Source: CAZWVA01 sp964636885 (GTDB lineage Bacteria; Desulfobacterota_D; UBA1144; Nemesobacterales; CSP1-2). From it: a stretch of 64,000 nt of DNA. Below are positions 25,523 to 34,204 of the stretch, piece after piece. The position numbers and the translations under genes were made by a program. Below the pieces are notes generated by a model. That model was given only the letters and a program-made list of their open reading frames with translations. It was not told the DNA's origin and made no database searches. Where the stretch lies: assembly GCA_964636885.1 (NCBI GenBank), contig CAZWVA010000006.1, forward strand, positions 1 to 64,000. Direction: 5' to 3'. How positions within the stretch are numbered: the first letter of the stretch is position 1; every line of letters begins with the position of its first letter.

Positions 25523-26797
25523 CTACTCTGTTACCCCCAGGGCCTTCTTAATGGCACGGGCCTTAACGAGGGTCTCCTCGTATTCCTTATCGGGATCCGA
25601 ATCCCATACAATACCGCTCCCAGTCCAGAAGACCCCCCTTCCCTTTTTCGCAATAAGGACCCTTATAGCCACGCTGAGCGTAAAGTCGCCGTCCGGCATA
25701 AAGACCCCAAGAGCGCCACAGTATGGACCCCTAAGATGTGGCTCAAGCTCATCTATTATCTCAAGCGCCCTCCTCTTAGGGGCTCCCGTGACGGAGCCGG
25801 GCGGAAATGTGGCCACTATTATATCGCCTATACCAACTTCAGGCCCAATATGACCCTCGATTTCAGATACCATTTGGTGGAGGGTGGAATAGGACTCTAT
25901 GTCAAAGAGACTATTTACCCGTACCGTTCCGTACCCACATACCCTCCCCAGGTCGTTCCTCATAAGGTCTACTATCATGAGGTTCTCCGCCCTTTCCTTC
26001 TCGCTTCCCCTGAGTTCCGCCTTTAGGATCGCATCCGACTCACTTGTATACCCCCTACTCCTCGTCCCCTTTATTGGCTTTGTGATGAGTTTCCTTCCTG
26101 TCTTCCTCAAGAAGAGCTCCATGGAGCCGCTTATCAACTGAAATTCTCCAAAATCCATGTAACATCCAAAGGGAACCGGCTGGACACCGTAGAGATTAAG
26201 GAAATAGGAAAGGGGAGAAAACCCAAGGGTGGCGGTAAAGCGCTGAGAGAGGTTTACCTGATACACGTCCCCACCCGCTATATAGTCCTTAGCACGTCTA
26301 ACCATCTCTATATATTCGTCTTTTGTCATGTTTGAGCGGATGCGGCAGGGCGCTTCCCCTACTCCCGGTGCACACAGGGCATCCTCTCCAAAACCGGCCT
26401 TGATAAGGCCCCCGAGGTCCTGGAGCCTTCCAGAAACCCCATCCTCTTTTCTAAAGAAGTGGAAAAAAACATCCGGCAGTAAGTCCCCCTCCTTCTTACG
26501 GGAGGGAATAAACCCCTCCTCCGTAAATCTTGAGAACCCGTATCCCAGGTATCCAATGGCAACGTACCCTTCCTCCAGATACCCCTCAAGAAGGGAAAGT
26601 GGGTTTTGGCACGTAATAAACCGCCTTTGGGGTAGGGTTACAGTAACGGTCCCCCCCTCCAAAGAGATGGAAAAGGCGGGCTTTCCAAAAATGACGAAAG
26701 AGCCCTCCCCCTGGAGTGAGCCCTGTTGAGACGCACCCTGCATCCAACCCCCGCCAGAATCGAGGAGAATGGCAGAAAAAGTGGGTTTGATATTCAC
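25523..26797 (-). CDS. pabB: Aminodeoxychorismate synthase component I
   Basis: A 424-residue chorismate-utilising enzyme. The motif TKPIKGTRSRG has the lysine in PIKGT that distinguishes PabB from anthranilate synthase (PIAGT). Other family landmarks are YIAGGDVYQVNLSQRFTA, MIVDLMRNDLGRVC, TFPPGSVTGAPKRRALEIID and YCGALGVFMPDGDFTLSVAI. It transfers an amino group to chorismate using ammonia from a PabA glutaminase; no pabA is near, so TrpG or a distant PabA must serve. The downstream pabC completes the p-aminobenzoate branch. Confidence 0.92.
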   Translation of the reverse strand: MNIKPTFSAILLDSGGGWMQGASQQGSLQGEGSFVIFGKPAFSISLEGGTVTVTLPQRRFITCQNPLSLLEGYLEEGYVAIGYLGYGFSRFTEEGFIPSRKKEGDLLPDVFFHFFRKEDGVSGRLQDLGGLIKAGFGEDALCAPGVGEAPCRIRSNMTKDEYIEMVRRAKDYIAGGDVYQVNLSQRFTATLGFSPLSYFLNLYGVQPVPFGCYMDFGEFQLISGSMELFLRKTGRKLITKPIKGTRSRGYTSESDAILKAELRGSEKERAENLMIVDLMRNDLGRVCGYGTVRVNSLFDIESYSTLHQMVSEIEGHIGPEVGIGDIIVATFPPGSVTGAPKRRALEIIDELEPHLRGPYCGALGVFMPDGDFTLSVAIRVLIAKKGRGVFWTGSGIVWDSDPDKEYEETLVKARAIKKALGVTE

Positions 26798-26901
26798 TGG
26801 TGTTACCTAATCCCAAGCATCACTTTTTCTATAGTGTACCCTAAAACAGTATTTCGTGACTCGTTGTCTTAGGATTCGAATCGCTATTCGTAGATCAAGT
26901 C

Positions 26902-26930
26902 TTGATATATATATTCTAATATCATATAAT
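26902..26930 (+). promoter_or_regulatory. Strong sigma-70 promoter of the toxin-antitoxin pair
   Basis: TTGATA at 26902-26907 and a perfect TATAAT at 26925-26930 are separated by exactly 17 bases. The transcription start would fall about at 26937, so the toxin message would have almost no leader (ATG at 26940). The surrounding TATATAT sequence is markedly AT-rich. Confidence 0.75.
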
Positions 26931-26939
26931 GTAATACAA

Positions 26940-27215
26940 ATGAACATCACTAAACTCGTATGGGAAGAGCCCTATATCGGATACATCGGTGATAAGCACA
27001 ATATAAGCCCCAGGGAGGTCGAAGAGGTCTGTTTCGAGGACGAAAACATGAAGGTATTCAGGGAAAAGGATATGAGGAACTACTACGTTCTTGGCAAAAC
27101 ACAGGGAGGCAGATGCCTCCTCATAGTGGTTAAGCCCCTAGGAAACGGCAAAGCCAAGGTTATAGCGGCAAGGGACATGGGAGATGAGGAAAAGGCAAGA
27201 TACGGTGTTCTTTAA
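26940..27215 (+). CDS. BrnT-like toxin
   Basis: A 91-residue protein from the ATG at 26940 (MNITKLVWEEPYIGYIGDKH). It shows the BrnT pattern: N-terminal W-E block, then ISPREVEEVCFEDENMKVFR, YYVLGKTQGGRCLLIVVKPL and the end VIAARDMGDEEKARYGVL. BrnT toxins are RNase-like and are neutralised by a ribbon-helix-helix antitoxin encoded downstream, which is the arrangement here. A longer frame from 26856 was rejected because its first 28 codons lie upstream of and across the promoter. Toxin activity is inferred from family and context. Confidence 0.75.
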   Translation: MNITKLVWEEPYIGYIGDKHNISPREVEEVCFEDENMKVFREKDMRNYYVLGKTQGGRCLLIVVKPLGNGKAKVIAARDMGDEEKARYGVL

Positions 27216-27261
27216 ACCGTCTGCCTTTCTGTTTGTACCAATGTGAACAGGAAGATGAGTA

Positions 27262-27528
27262 ATGAAGATCCCGCGATTTAAATCCGACCAGTACGTCGCC
27301 CCATTTTGGGACGCCCATAGCCTTACGGAGTTCGAGGACGATCTGGAACCCGTAAAGGAAAGGGTGTTTACCAGGCCCGAAAAACAGGTAATGACGATTC
27401 GAGTGGATAAAGAGCTGGTTAAAGCCATTAAGGCGATTGCTAGGGAAAAGGGAATAAACTACTCCACTCTGGCCAGAATGTGGCTTATAGAGAGGCTTAA
27501 GAAGGAGATGGAAGACACTAAGAAGTGA
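27262..27528 (+). CDS. CopG-type antitoxin (BrnA-like)
   Basis: An 88-residue protein 46 bases downstream of the toxin. The N-terminal part (VAPFWDAHSLTEFEDDLEPV) is typical of CopG-antitoxin domains that wrap the toxin. The C-terminal part is a ribbon-helix-helix: strand KQVMTIRVDKELVKAIKAIA and helix REKGINYSTLARMWLIERLK. Such antitoxins bind the toxin and repress the shared promoter. The short 46-base gap and same strand fit a bicistronic module. Confidence 0.82.
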   Translation: MKIPRFKSDQYVAPFWDAHSLTEFEDDLEPVKERVFTRPEKQVMTIRVDKELVKAIKAIAREKGINYSTLARMWLIERLKKEMEDTKK

Positions 27529-27619
27529 AGCAAGCTATCCTTACCGATTAGTCACAAGTCAAATAAAGGGGATTCCAGGGTCAGTATTAGCTTTTAGTGG
27601 ATCAGGAGGACCATTAACA

Positions 27620-27859
27620 ATGGTAAAAAAGCGAATAAGGAGAAGGCATGTTGTAAAAGCTCATCAGGTGCAGGTTGTAGAACTAACAAAGGCTGGTACA
27701 TCTCTTAGACTTGAGATCTATGCGAACAGGATAAAGATAGGAACGCTCGAAATCGGGCGTGGCTCTCTATACTGGACAGGAAGGTTCCGTCAAAAGAGCA
27801 ACCGGATTAACTGGACTAGGTTTGCCGACTGGATGGACCGACTCGCATACGACTCATAA
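27620..27859 (+). CDS. Small basic protein of unknown function
   Basis: A 79-residue frame with a strong ribosome binding site (AGGAGG at 27604-27609, 10 bases before ATG). The N-terminus is very basic (MVKKRIRRRHVVKAHQ); the rest has alternating charged and aromatic residues (IEIGRGSLYWTGRFRQK-like, INWTRFADWMDRLAYDS). No family recognised. A nucleic-acid binding role would fit the charge but is only a guess. It lies just after the toxin-antitoxin pair on the same strand. Confidence 0.5.
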   Translation: MVKKRIRRRHVVKAHQVQVVELTKAGTSLRLEIYANRIKIGTLEIGRGSLYWTGRFRQKSNRINWTRFADWMDRLAYDS

Positions 27860-28003
27860 GAAACCATCCCTCCCTCCTCATTGACAACCTCAATCGACTC
27901 GTTATCATCCTTCAGAATGACGACAAAGGGATTTATAAGCCTGCTTCTAGACACACCGAGCCTATCTTAAGAAAAGGAAGACTGCTTGTATGCTTAAGAC
28001 ACA

Positions 28004-29719
28004 TTAGGTTTCCGTATACTCAGGACCGCTCCCACCCTCAGGGGGTGTTAAACGGAGTCCCTTGGCGTTTATGGCACCACACTGAACACAGTTGGTGGGA
28101 TCCGTTCTTATAACCCTGTGCCCCGATTCCTCATGCCATTCATAGACCTGTGCAGGGCACATGTTGATCCAGGTCTCACCTATGGCCTCCGGTACATCGG
28201 GTCTGTAGATGATGTGATTTGGCTGATTATCGCGGCTACGGTTACCGCTTGCGTACACGCTTGAGAGCTTATCGAATGTGTACGTATTATCCGGCTTCGG
28301 GTACTTACGGTTACGATCGCCGATAAATACGGGGTGTTCGCTATCTGCGTGGGTCTTAAACCTCCAACCGGGGAATAGACCGCCTGTTACGGTCATTAAC
28401 CCTGCAAGTATAAAACCGGGCACAAACCCGTGCTGAAACGCCTGCCTCATGTTTCTTACACGATAGAGGTCCTTCCAAATAAAGCTCTCCCTTACGGCCC
28501 TATCGTATCTTGAAAGGGACCTGGGCTCGGATGGGTCTCTCTTTTCCTTCAGTGCCGAAAATATAGTCTCGGCTGCCAGGATCCCAGACCACATGGCATA
28601 ATGGATACCCTTAAGCGCCGGAACGTTCACAAAACCGGCCGAGTCCCCTATAAAGAGTGCCCCCGGTACATGCAAGCGCTCAGGGAGCGAGTAGAATCCG
28701 CCCTCTGGAATCGTCTTTGCCCCCCAGCCGTTTTCAGACCGTCTTCCTCCAGAGAGAATCTCCTTGATAAGAGGATGGAGCTTTAGTTCCTGAAGGAGGT
28801 CATGGACGGAAAGGGTGGCATCCGCATAATCGAGGCCGACGACAAGGCCTATTGATACCTTGTCCTGCCCCATGGGGTAAATGAAGCTACCGCCAAACTC
28901 CCTGTATTTCTTCGATCCACGAAGTGGCCAGCCCATGGTATGAATGACCCGGTCGAGCGGTTTTGGCACCTCCCAAATCTCCTTCACACCTAGAGCGTAG
29001 ATCTGGGGATTAGGCCTCTTGAGGTCAAAGTAATTGAGCAGGGCCTGGGTTAGATGCCCCGTCGTCCCTTCGCCGAGTACCGTGACCCTGGCCAGCACAT
29101 CCGAACCAGGCTGGTAGTTCTCCATTGGATTCCCATCTCGGTCAAGCCCCTTATCGTCCGTTCGTACCCCTTTCACAACACCACCCTCCACGAGGGCCTT
29201 AACCCCTGCCATCTCGTTAAATATCATGACCCCCTTCTCTTCGGCCTTCTCGGCCAGCCACTTTGCCAGCCTGCTTATCGAGGCCACGTAATTCCCATGG
29301 TTATTCATAGTTGGAGGGGTCGGCAAGCGAAAAGAACCCTTTTCCGTCAGGAAATAGACCGCCTCTTTGGTTACCTGATCGTAAAATGGGAATTCAAACT
29401 TTGGGAGGTTAGGAAACAGCTTTCTAAAGGCAACGGGATTCACCACGGCACCGGAGACAAGATGCGCACCCGGATACTTTCCCTTCTCGATTATAGCTAT
29501 GGGTATCTCTCCCAGCGACTCCATTAACTCGGGTTCCCCTTCGAGAAGCTGAGCCAAACGGATTGCACCCGCAAGGCTAGCGGGTCCCGCACCGACAAAT
29601 AGAATGCCTACCTCTACCCTCTCGTCTGGCTTACTCGTAATACCCGAAATGAATCTATCCCGTTCTATATCGGGCTTAAATCGCGAAGGGACGTTTGACA
29701 TAACGCTTTTCTCCTTCAA
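28004..29719 (-). CDS. Electron transfer flavoprotein-ubiquinone oxidoreductase
   Basis: A 571-residue ETF-QO. It has the FAD dinucleotide motif near residues 38-60 (VGILFVGAGPASLAGAIRLA), quinone-region sequence (RPNPQIYALGVKEIWEVPKP), the GCGFVNVPALKGIHYAMWSG-like block (GFVNVPALKGIHYAMWSGIL) and a C-terminal ferredoxin-like [4Fe-4S] domain. The enzyme passes electrons from ETF to the membrane quinone. The C-terminal cysteine set reads MCPAQVYEW and NCVQCGAINAKG, so the third Cys of the usual CxxCxxC is absent (see findings). No etfA or etfB is in this window. Confidence 0.92.
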   Translation of the reverse strand: MKEKSVMSNVPSRFKPDIERDRFISGITSKPDERVEVGILFVGAGPASLAGAIRLAQLLEGEPELMESLGEIPIAIIEKGKYPGAHLVSGAVVNPVAFRKLFPNLPKFEFPFYDQVTKEAVYFLTEKGSFRLPTPPTMNNHGNYVASISRLAKWLAEKAEEKGVMIFNEMAGVKALVEGGVVKGVRTDDKGLDRDGNPMENYQPGSDVLARVTVLGEGTTGHLTQALLNYFDLKRPNPQIYALGVKEIWEVPKPLDRVIHTMGWPLRGSKKYREFGGSFIYPMGQDKVSIGLVVGLDYADATLSVHDLLQELKLHPLIKEILSGGRRSENGWGAKTIPEGGFYSLPERLHVPGALFIGDSAGFVNVPALKGIHYAMWSGILAAETIFSALKEKRDPSEPRSLSRYDRAVRESFIWKDLYRVRNMRQAFQHGFVPGFILAGLMTVTGGLFPGWRFKTHADSEHPVFIGDRNRKYPKPDNTYTFDKLSSVYASGNRSRDNQPNHIIYRPDVPEAIGETWINMCPAQVYEWHEESGHRVIRTDPTNCVQCGAINAKGLRLTPPEGGSGPEYTET

Positions 29720-29818
29720 TCTGAAATTGAGATCCCATTAAACCCCAAAATATCATAAACAAAATACGACGCTAAAGTCAAGAAAAAGGAGACGATTCTA
29801 ACGCCAAAATTCGCTTGA

Positions 29819-30904
29819 CTATCTATTTAGCGTGATGAGCACGGCCCCTATGGTGGGCTCACTCCTCTTTATGGTCTCCCCGTACAGCCTGGCTTCCTCC
29901 ATGGTTGAAAACGAGCCCACCCTTACCCTGTACCACGTCCCCCTACCCGGCACATCGGTCTTTTGTATGAAGGCGGGAAAGGACTTGAGTTTAAGGGATC
30001 GCTCCATCCTCTGGGCCCCATCCAATTCGGGGAATGAGGCTATCTGAATCGTAAACCCGCCATTGGAAGGAACCGTTGTGGGCAAATCAACCTTAGCCGC
30101 CTCTTCAGCTTTTTCCGTTTCTAATATGAGTAGTTTCTTGTCGTAGGGAAAATCCTCCCCCTTTATCCTCACCGTTTCGGGCCCATTTACACTTGAAGAA
30201 GAGGGAAGGTGTTTAGCTAACAACCTATCCTCCGCCTTGGTTTGATCGATGGTTATATCCCCTTTATCCCTTTCTCCCCTAGCACTATTCTTCAGGTGGT
30301 TATAATGAACAAGAACCCTGTTCACGTAATCCATGGTCTCACCGTAGGGAGGAACCGTATATCCGTATTTTATTACGGAGTTTTCACCCGCATTGTAACC
30401 GGCAAGGGCAAGACGGAGGTCACCGTTAAACATGTCAATCAACTTCTTTAGATACCTTACGCCCCCGCTTATATTCTCCAGTGGATCAAACGGGTTATTC
30501 ACCCCATGATCCCTAGCGGTCTCTGGCATGAGCTGCATTACCCCCATGGCCCCTTTTGAAGATACGGCTTCGGGGTTGAAATTTGATTCCACCTTTATCA
30601 CCGCTTTTACAAGGTAGGGGTCTATACCATACCACTTTGCGGTCTTATAGATCTCATCATCATAGTTCTTGGAATAGGTAAAATTCCCTATTTGATTTCT
30701 CCTCACATCATAAACCCGATTATGTATGACTATGCGCTTATAACCCCCTTCGATAGGTGGTATATTCGTATAAATAGGAACACCGTTTTTGTAGGTACGA
30801 TAATACGTACCCGCATAGGATGGGTGTATGAAAACAGGGATAAGGAGTGGATAGACGACAAAGAGAGCCAAGAGGGAAACCGTGTTTTTTGAAATCCTCT
30901 TCAT
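29819..30904 (-). CDS. Lytic transglycosylase with SPOR domain
   Basis: A 361-residue periplasmic murein hydrolase. A signal peptide (residues 1-31) is followed by a DUF4124-like strand (YRTYKNGVPIYTNIPPIEGG). The SLT goose-lysozyme domain shows catalytic Glu in AVIKVESNFNPEAVSSKGAM, then GVMQLMPETARDHG, GVRYLKKLIDMFNGDLRLAL and AGYNAGENSVIKYG. The C-terminal SPOR domain (GGFTIQIASFPELDGAQRME) binds denuded septal peptidoglycan, so it likely acts at division. It is upstream of nothing obvious; the next gene to the left is ETF-QO on the same strand. Confidence 0.93.
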   Translation of the reverse strand: MKRISKNTVSLLALFVVYPLLIPVFIHPSYAGTYYRTYKNGVPIYTNIPPIEGGYKRIVIHNRVYDVRRNQIGNFTYSKNYDDEIYKTAKWYGIDPYLVKAVIKVESNFNPEAVSSKGAMGVMQLMPETARDHGVNNPFDPLENISGGVRYLKKLIDMFNGDLRLALAGYNAGENSVIKYGYTVPPYGETMDYVNRVLVHYNHLKNSARGERDKGDITIDQTKAEDRLLAKHLPSSSSVNGPETVRIKGEDFPYDKKLLILETEKAEEAAKVDLPTTVPSNGGFTIQIASFPELDGAQRMERSLKLKSFPAFIQKTDVPGRGTWYRVRVGSFSTMEEARLYGETIKRSEPTIGAVLITLNR

Positions 30905-31041
30905 AAACTCCCCTATCCTCCTAAGCCTTAAGGACGGCCCTTTCGGTTAGAGCCAATCGCTTTGGCAATTTTATATCCCGCCTTCTATTCTGTCAATGAC
31001 TATAAGGAGTTATAGGAAAAGAGACCGTTGCAATCGCATTC

Positions 31042-31797
31042 TTAGCCCTTATCCCCGCCAAGGAGCTTATCGATCTGAACCTTAAAAACCTGATAAGGCT
31101 GTGCCCCTCTTATGTAGACCCCGCTTATCTCTTTACCGCCCTCTGTTTTCCCAATGAAGAAACTAGGGGTCCCTCTTACCCCGTATTTCCCGCCATCTTC
31201 CATATCCTTATTTATCTCAGATTCATACCTTTTCTCGTTTATGCATCTCTCAAGCTCTTCCCTATTGAGCCCCAAGCCCCTTGCAGAACCGAGTATGTTT
31301 GGAATGTCCAGTTTATCCGGGTTTTTAAATAGAAAGTCGTTAATCTCCCAGTACTTTCCCTGTTCCCCAGCGCAGTTTGCGGCGAGGGCAGCTGGAAAGG
31401 CGTTCTGGTGAAACTGAAGTGGGTAGTCCCTGAAGACATACCTCACCTTCCCTTTGCTTATATAATCGGTCTCAAGAGACGGAAGGGTCTGTTCGTGAAA
31501 CCTTCTACAGAATGGGCACTGGTAGTCACTAAACTCCACTATGGTGACAGGAGCCTTTGGATCGCCCTTTATGGGGTCGTCATCTATGCTTATCCTAACC
31601 TCACTCGGCTGTTCCGGGGCGGCGGGAGCAGTGGAAGGGGACTTGATCCTCCTAACCTCCTCTACGGCGCTTGATAGCCGTTCACCGTGGATTCTTATAC
31701 CCTCCTTTACAGAGTGTAGCTCCTTAAGAATCAAGGCGTTAAGCCCGATGCTTAAAACTAACAATACGAGAATAAAGAGGTTAACCGTCGTCTTCAT
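31042..31797 (-). CDS. DsbA-family thiol:disulfide oxidoreductase
   Basis: A 251-residue membrane-anchored thioredoxin-like protein. A single N-terminal membrane segment (residues 4-22) and a coiled-coil/proline linker (SPSTAPAAPEQPSE) precede the domain. The active site is CPFC in SDYQCPFCRRFHEQTLP; the cis-Pro region is GVRGTPSFFIGKTEGGKEIS. It is the DsbA/DsbG/BdbD-like type, oxidising or isomerising disulfides in the periplasm. The cysteine-rich secreted and lipoproteins elsewhere in the window would be natural clients (inference). tyrA precedes it on the same strand with a 35-base gap. Confidence 0.92.
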   Translation of the reverse strand: MKTTVNLFILVLLVLSIGLNALILKELHSVKEGIRIHGERLSSAVEEVRRIKSPSTAPAAPEQPSEVRISIDDDPIKGDPKAPVTIVEFSDYQCPFCRRFHEQTLPSLETDYISKGKVRYVFRDYPLQFHQNAFPAALAANCAGEQGKYWEINDFLFKNPDKLDIPNILGSARGLGLNREELERCINEKRYESEINKDMEDGGKYGVRGTPSFFIGKTEGGKEISGVYIRGAQPYQVFKVQIDKLLGGDKG

Positions 31798-31832
31798 GAC
31801 GTTAAAACTCTAACCCAAGAACCAAAGGGATG

Positions 31833-32708
31833 TCAAGGAATATTTGAATCCTTATTCATGGATTCCTTGGCCCTTACGGCCCCTCTTAGCTCCTCTTTTA
31901 GTCCACTTATGTCATCCCTCTCTATCAACCCCTCTATCCTCCCTAGAGCCTTTTTAAATCCCCGAATGGCCTCCAGCACGTTCTCCTTATTCGTAAGGAA
32001 TATGTCACTCCACATATCCGGTGAGCTTGCGCCTATCCTCGTATAGTCCCTGAGCCCACCCCCTGCAAAGTCGAGCATGTTATCGGGCTCTCTTTGATCC
32101 GCAACGGAGTTTACCAGAGCATAAGCCACGACGTGGGGAAGGTGGCTCACGAAACCAAAAACACGGTCATGTGTCCTGGCATCCATCGAAAAGACCCTGG
32201 CACCCACCGTCTCCCATAGTTCGCTCACCCTCCTTAGGGCTTCCGGATCGGTTTTTTGTGTAGGGGTGAGGATGCACCTCTTTCCCCGAAAAAGCCCTGA
32301 ATCGGCTACCCAGACGCCAGAGCGCTCCGTTCCTGCTATTGGATGTCCACCCACAAAATGGAGGTGGGGAGGTATAACTCCCTCAATCTCTTTTACTATA
32401 TTCCACTTTACGCTTCCCACGTCCGTTATTATCGCCCCTTTTGGAGCAAGTGGGATAGCCGCCCTTGCGATTTCTGGAATAGTCCCCACATAGGTTGCGA
32501 TTACGATGACCTCCGAGCCCTTGATCCCTTCCTCAAGCCCCTTAGAGCCACTATCTATTATCCCATTCTTGATTCCATAGTCTATGGCCATCTCATCCAG
32601 ATCAACCCCAAAGACCTCTCCTACCCTGCCAGATCCTCTTAAAGCCCAGGCAAGTGAGCCACCTATAAGACCAAGACCTATTACGGTTACCTTAGAAAAA
32701 CCCATAAG
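31833..32708 (-). CDS. tyrA: Prephenate dehydrogenase
   Basis: The start is placed at an ATG (32706-32708) giving 291 residues beginning MGFSKVTVIGLGLIGGSLAW, the Rossmann NAD site. A longer frame begins at 32795 but adds 29 residues with no homology-like sequence. Further landmarks: IITDVGSVKWNIVKEIE, the catalytic His in FVGGHPIAGTERSGV, RVFGFVSHLPHVVAYALVNS and FAGGGLRDYTRIGASSPDMW. It converts prephenate to 4-hydroxyphenylpyruvate for tyrosine. hisC-like aminotransferase lies upstream on the same strand, a common pairing because the aminotransferase can also serve aromatic amino acids. Confidence 0.93.
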   Translation of the reverse strand, partial: LMGFSKVTVIGLGLIGGSLAWALRGSGRVGEVFGVDLDEMAIDYGIKNGIIDSGSKGLEEGIKGSEVIVIATYVGTIPEIARAAIPLAPKGAIITDVGSVKWNIVKEIEGVIPPHLHFVGGHPIAGTERSGVWVADSGLFRGKRCILTPTQKTDPEALRRVSELWETVGARVFSMDARTHDRVFGFVSHLPHVVAYALVNSVADQREPDNMLDFAGGGLRDYTRIGASSPDMWSDIFLTNKENVLEAIRGFKKALGRIEGLIERDDISGLKEELRGAVRAKESMNKDSNIP

Positions 32709-32849
32709 ACACCCGAATGCTGTATGTGGACTCTTATAGTAGCCTAAACCGGATGTAATGTAAAATGCGGTGACGGTGCCTACACGGAACCACAAGTATC
32801 AGAAAGAACACCAGTGATGCCTTGGTTCCCGAAGAGACTTAGCACTCAA

Positions 32850-33938
32850 TCACCTACCGAGCACCCTTCTAATCGCCCTAATAAACCTCTCGTTCTCCTC
32901 CGGGAGCCCAACGGTGACACGGAGATGTGTCTTTAGGCCGTATCCACCCACGGGCCTTACAATCACCCCTTCTCTCAGAAGGGCGTTATAAACCGGAATC
33001 GGATCCGAACCCAAATCAACGAGTATAAAGTTTGTAAAAGAAGGAGTAAAGGGGAGGTCTATCCTCTTGAGCTCTTCGGTTAGGTACCTAAGTCCCTTCC
33101 CGTTTATCTCTTTTGACATTCTCACATGCTCCCTATCATCAAGTGCGGCAAGGGCTCCGACCTGTGCAAGCGAGTTTACGTTAAATGGCTCCCTTACCCT
33201 GTTCATGTATGAGATGATCTCCTCTGAGGACACCCCGAATCCGAGCCTGAGCCCCGCAAGCCCATAGATCTTTGAGAACGTTCTAACCGTGACGATGGAT
33301 TTTCCAATATTATGGTAATCCAGGGAATTCGGGTAATCGGGATCGTCAACGTAGTCGAAGTAGGCCTCATCTACAAGGACGATTATATCCTCAGGTACCC
33401 TCTCTACAAACCACTCAAGCTCGTCCCTCTTTACCATGGTACCGGTTGGATTATTCGGATTCGCTATGAAGACGGCCCTTGTCCTTGGTGTTATCCGTGA
33501 AAGCATATCCCTAAGGTCGTGTGTAAGGCGGGGCATTGGGGATATTATCGCCTTCCCTCCCACGGCTTGGGTGACAATCGGAAAGACTATAAAGGCGAAT
33601 TCCCCCATAACGGCCTCATCTCCCGGTTTCATAAAGGTCCTAGCGACTATCTCTATTACCTCGTTTGAGCCGTTCCCAAAGATGAGATTCTCGGGCCTTA
33701 CGCCCAGCCTCTCCGCAAGCTTGTGCTTGAGGTAGAACGCATCCCCGTCCGGGTAACGGTTTATCTTAGACAGTGCCTCCGATACGGCACGGAGGGCAAG
33801 GGGAGACGGACCGATCGGGTTCTCGTTTGAGGCTATCTTTATCGCATCACGGATCCCAAGCTCACGCTCAAGCTCCTCGATCGGTTTTCCAGGGACGTAT
33901 GGGGTGAGGTCTTTTACAAACTCGTTTGGCTTTATCAC
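32850..33938 (-). CDS. hisC: Histidinol-phosphate aminotransferase
   Basis: A 362-residue PLP fold-type I aminotransferase of the HisC group: KIASNENPIGPSPLALRAVS, NLIFGNGSNEVIEIVARTF, NPNNPTGTMVKRDELEWFVE, VDEAYFDYVDDPDYPNSLDY and the PLP lysine in RTFSKIYGLAGLRLGFGVSS. It transaminates histidinol phosphate and possibly phenylpyruvate. Close linkage to tyrA suggests a dual aromatic role. AGGAGAGAC before the ATG is the ribosome binding site. Confidence 0.93.
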   Translation of the reverse strand: MIKPNEFVKDLTPYVPGKPIEELERELGIRDAIKIASNENPIGPSPLALRAVSEALSKINRYPDGDAFYLKHKLAERLGVRPENLIFGNGSNEVIEIVARTFMKPGDEAVMGEFAFIVFPIVTQAVGGKAIISPMPRLTHDLRDMLSRITPRTRAVFIANPNNPTGTMVKRDELEWFVERVPEDIIVLVDEAYFDYVDDPDYPNSLDYHNIGKSIVTVRTFSKIYGLAGLRLGFGVSSEEIISYMNRVREPFNVNSLAQVGALAALDDREHVRMSKEINGKGLRYLTEELKRIDLPFTPSFTNFILVDLGSDPIPVYNALLREGVIVRPVGGYGLKTHLRVTVGLPEENERFIRAIRRVLGR

Positions 33939-34204
33939 CTGTCTCTCCTTTTTATACGTTTTTATGCATTCCCAGATCTCATTTGGTCATTCTTGAGAGC
34001 CTAATCGGTAAACACCATGGACCGCCAGATGTGGATTAAGGGCCCTTTCCTTTCGGACTTAATTGTAACTGAGGCTATGGCCTCACTCCAGATTGGGTTG
34101 AAATGCACTATAAACCCGACATACCTGGTTCAGGAATCACCCGCATAGAGAGTCGATCCGGCTATTATTGAATAATACCTCTATTACCAATATACTCCAT
34201 CTAT

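Noticed and set aside
26856..26939. Longer toxin start at 26856
   Set aside because: It would lie upstream of and through the strong promoter.
32709..32795. Longer tyrA start at 32795
   Set aside because: Adds 29 residues with no family similarity; the Rossmann domain begins right after the ATG at 32708.
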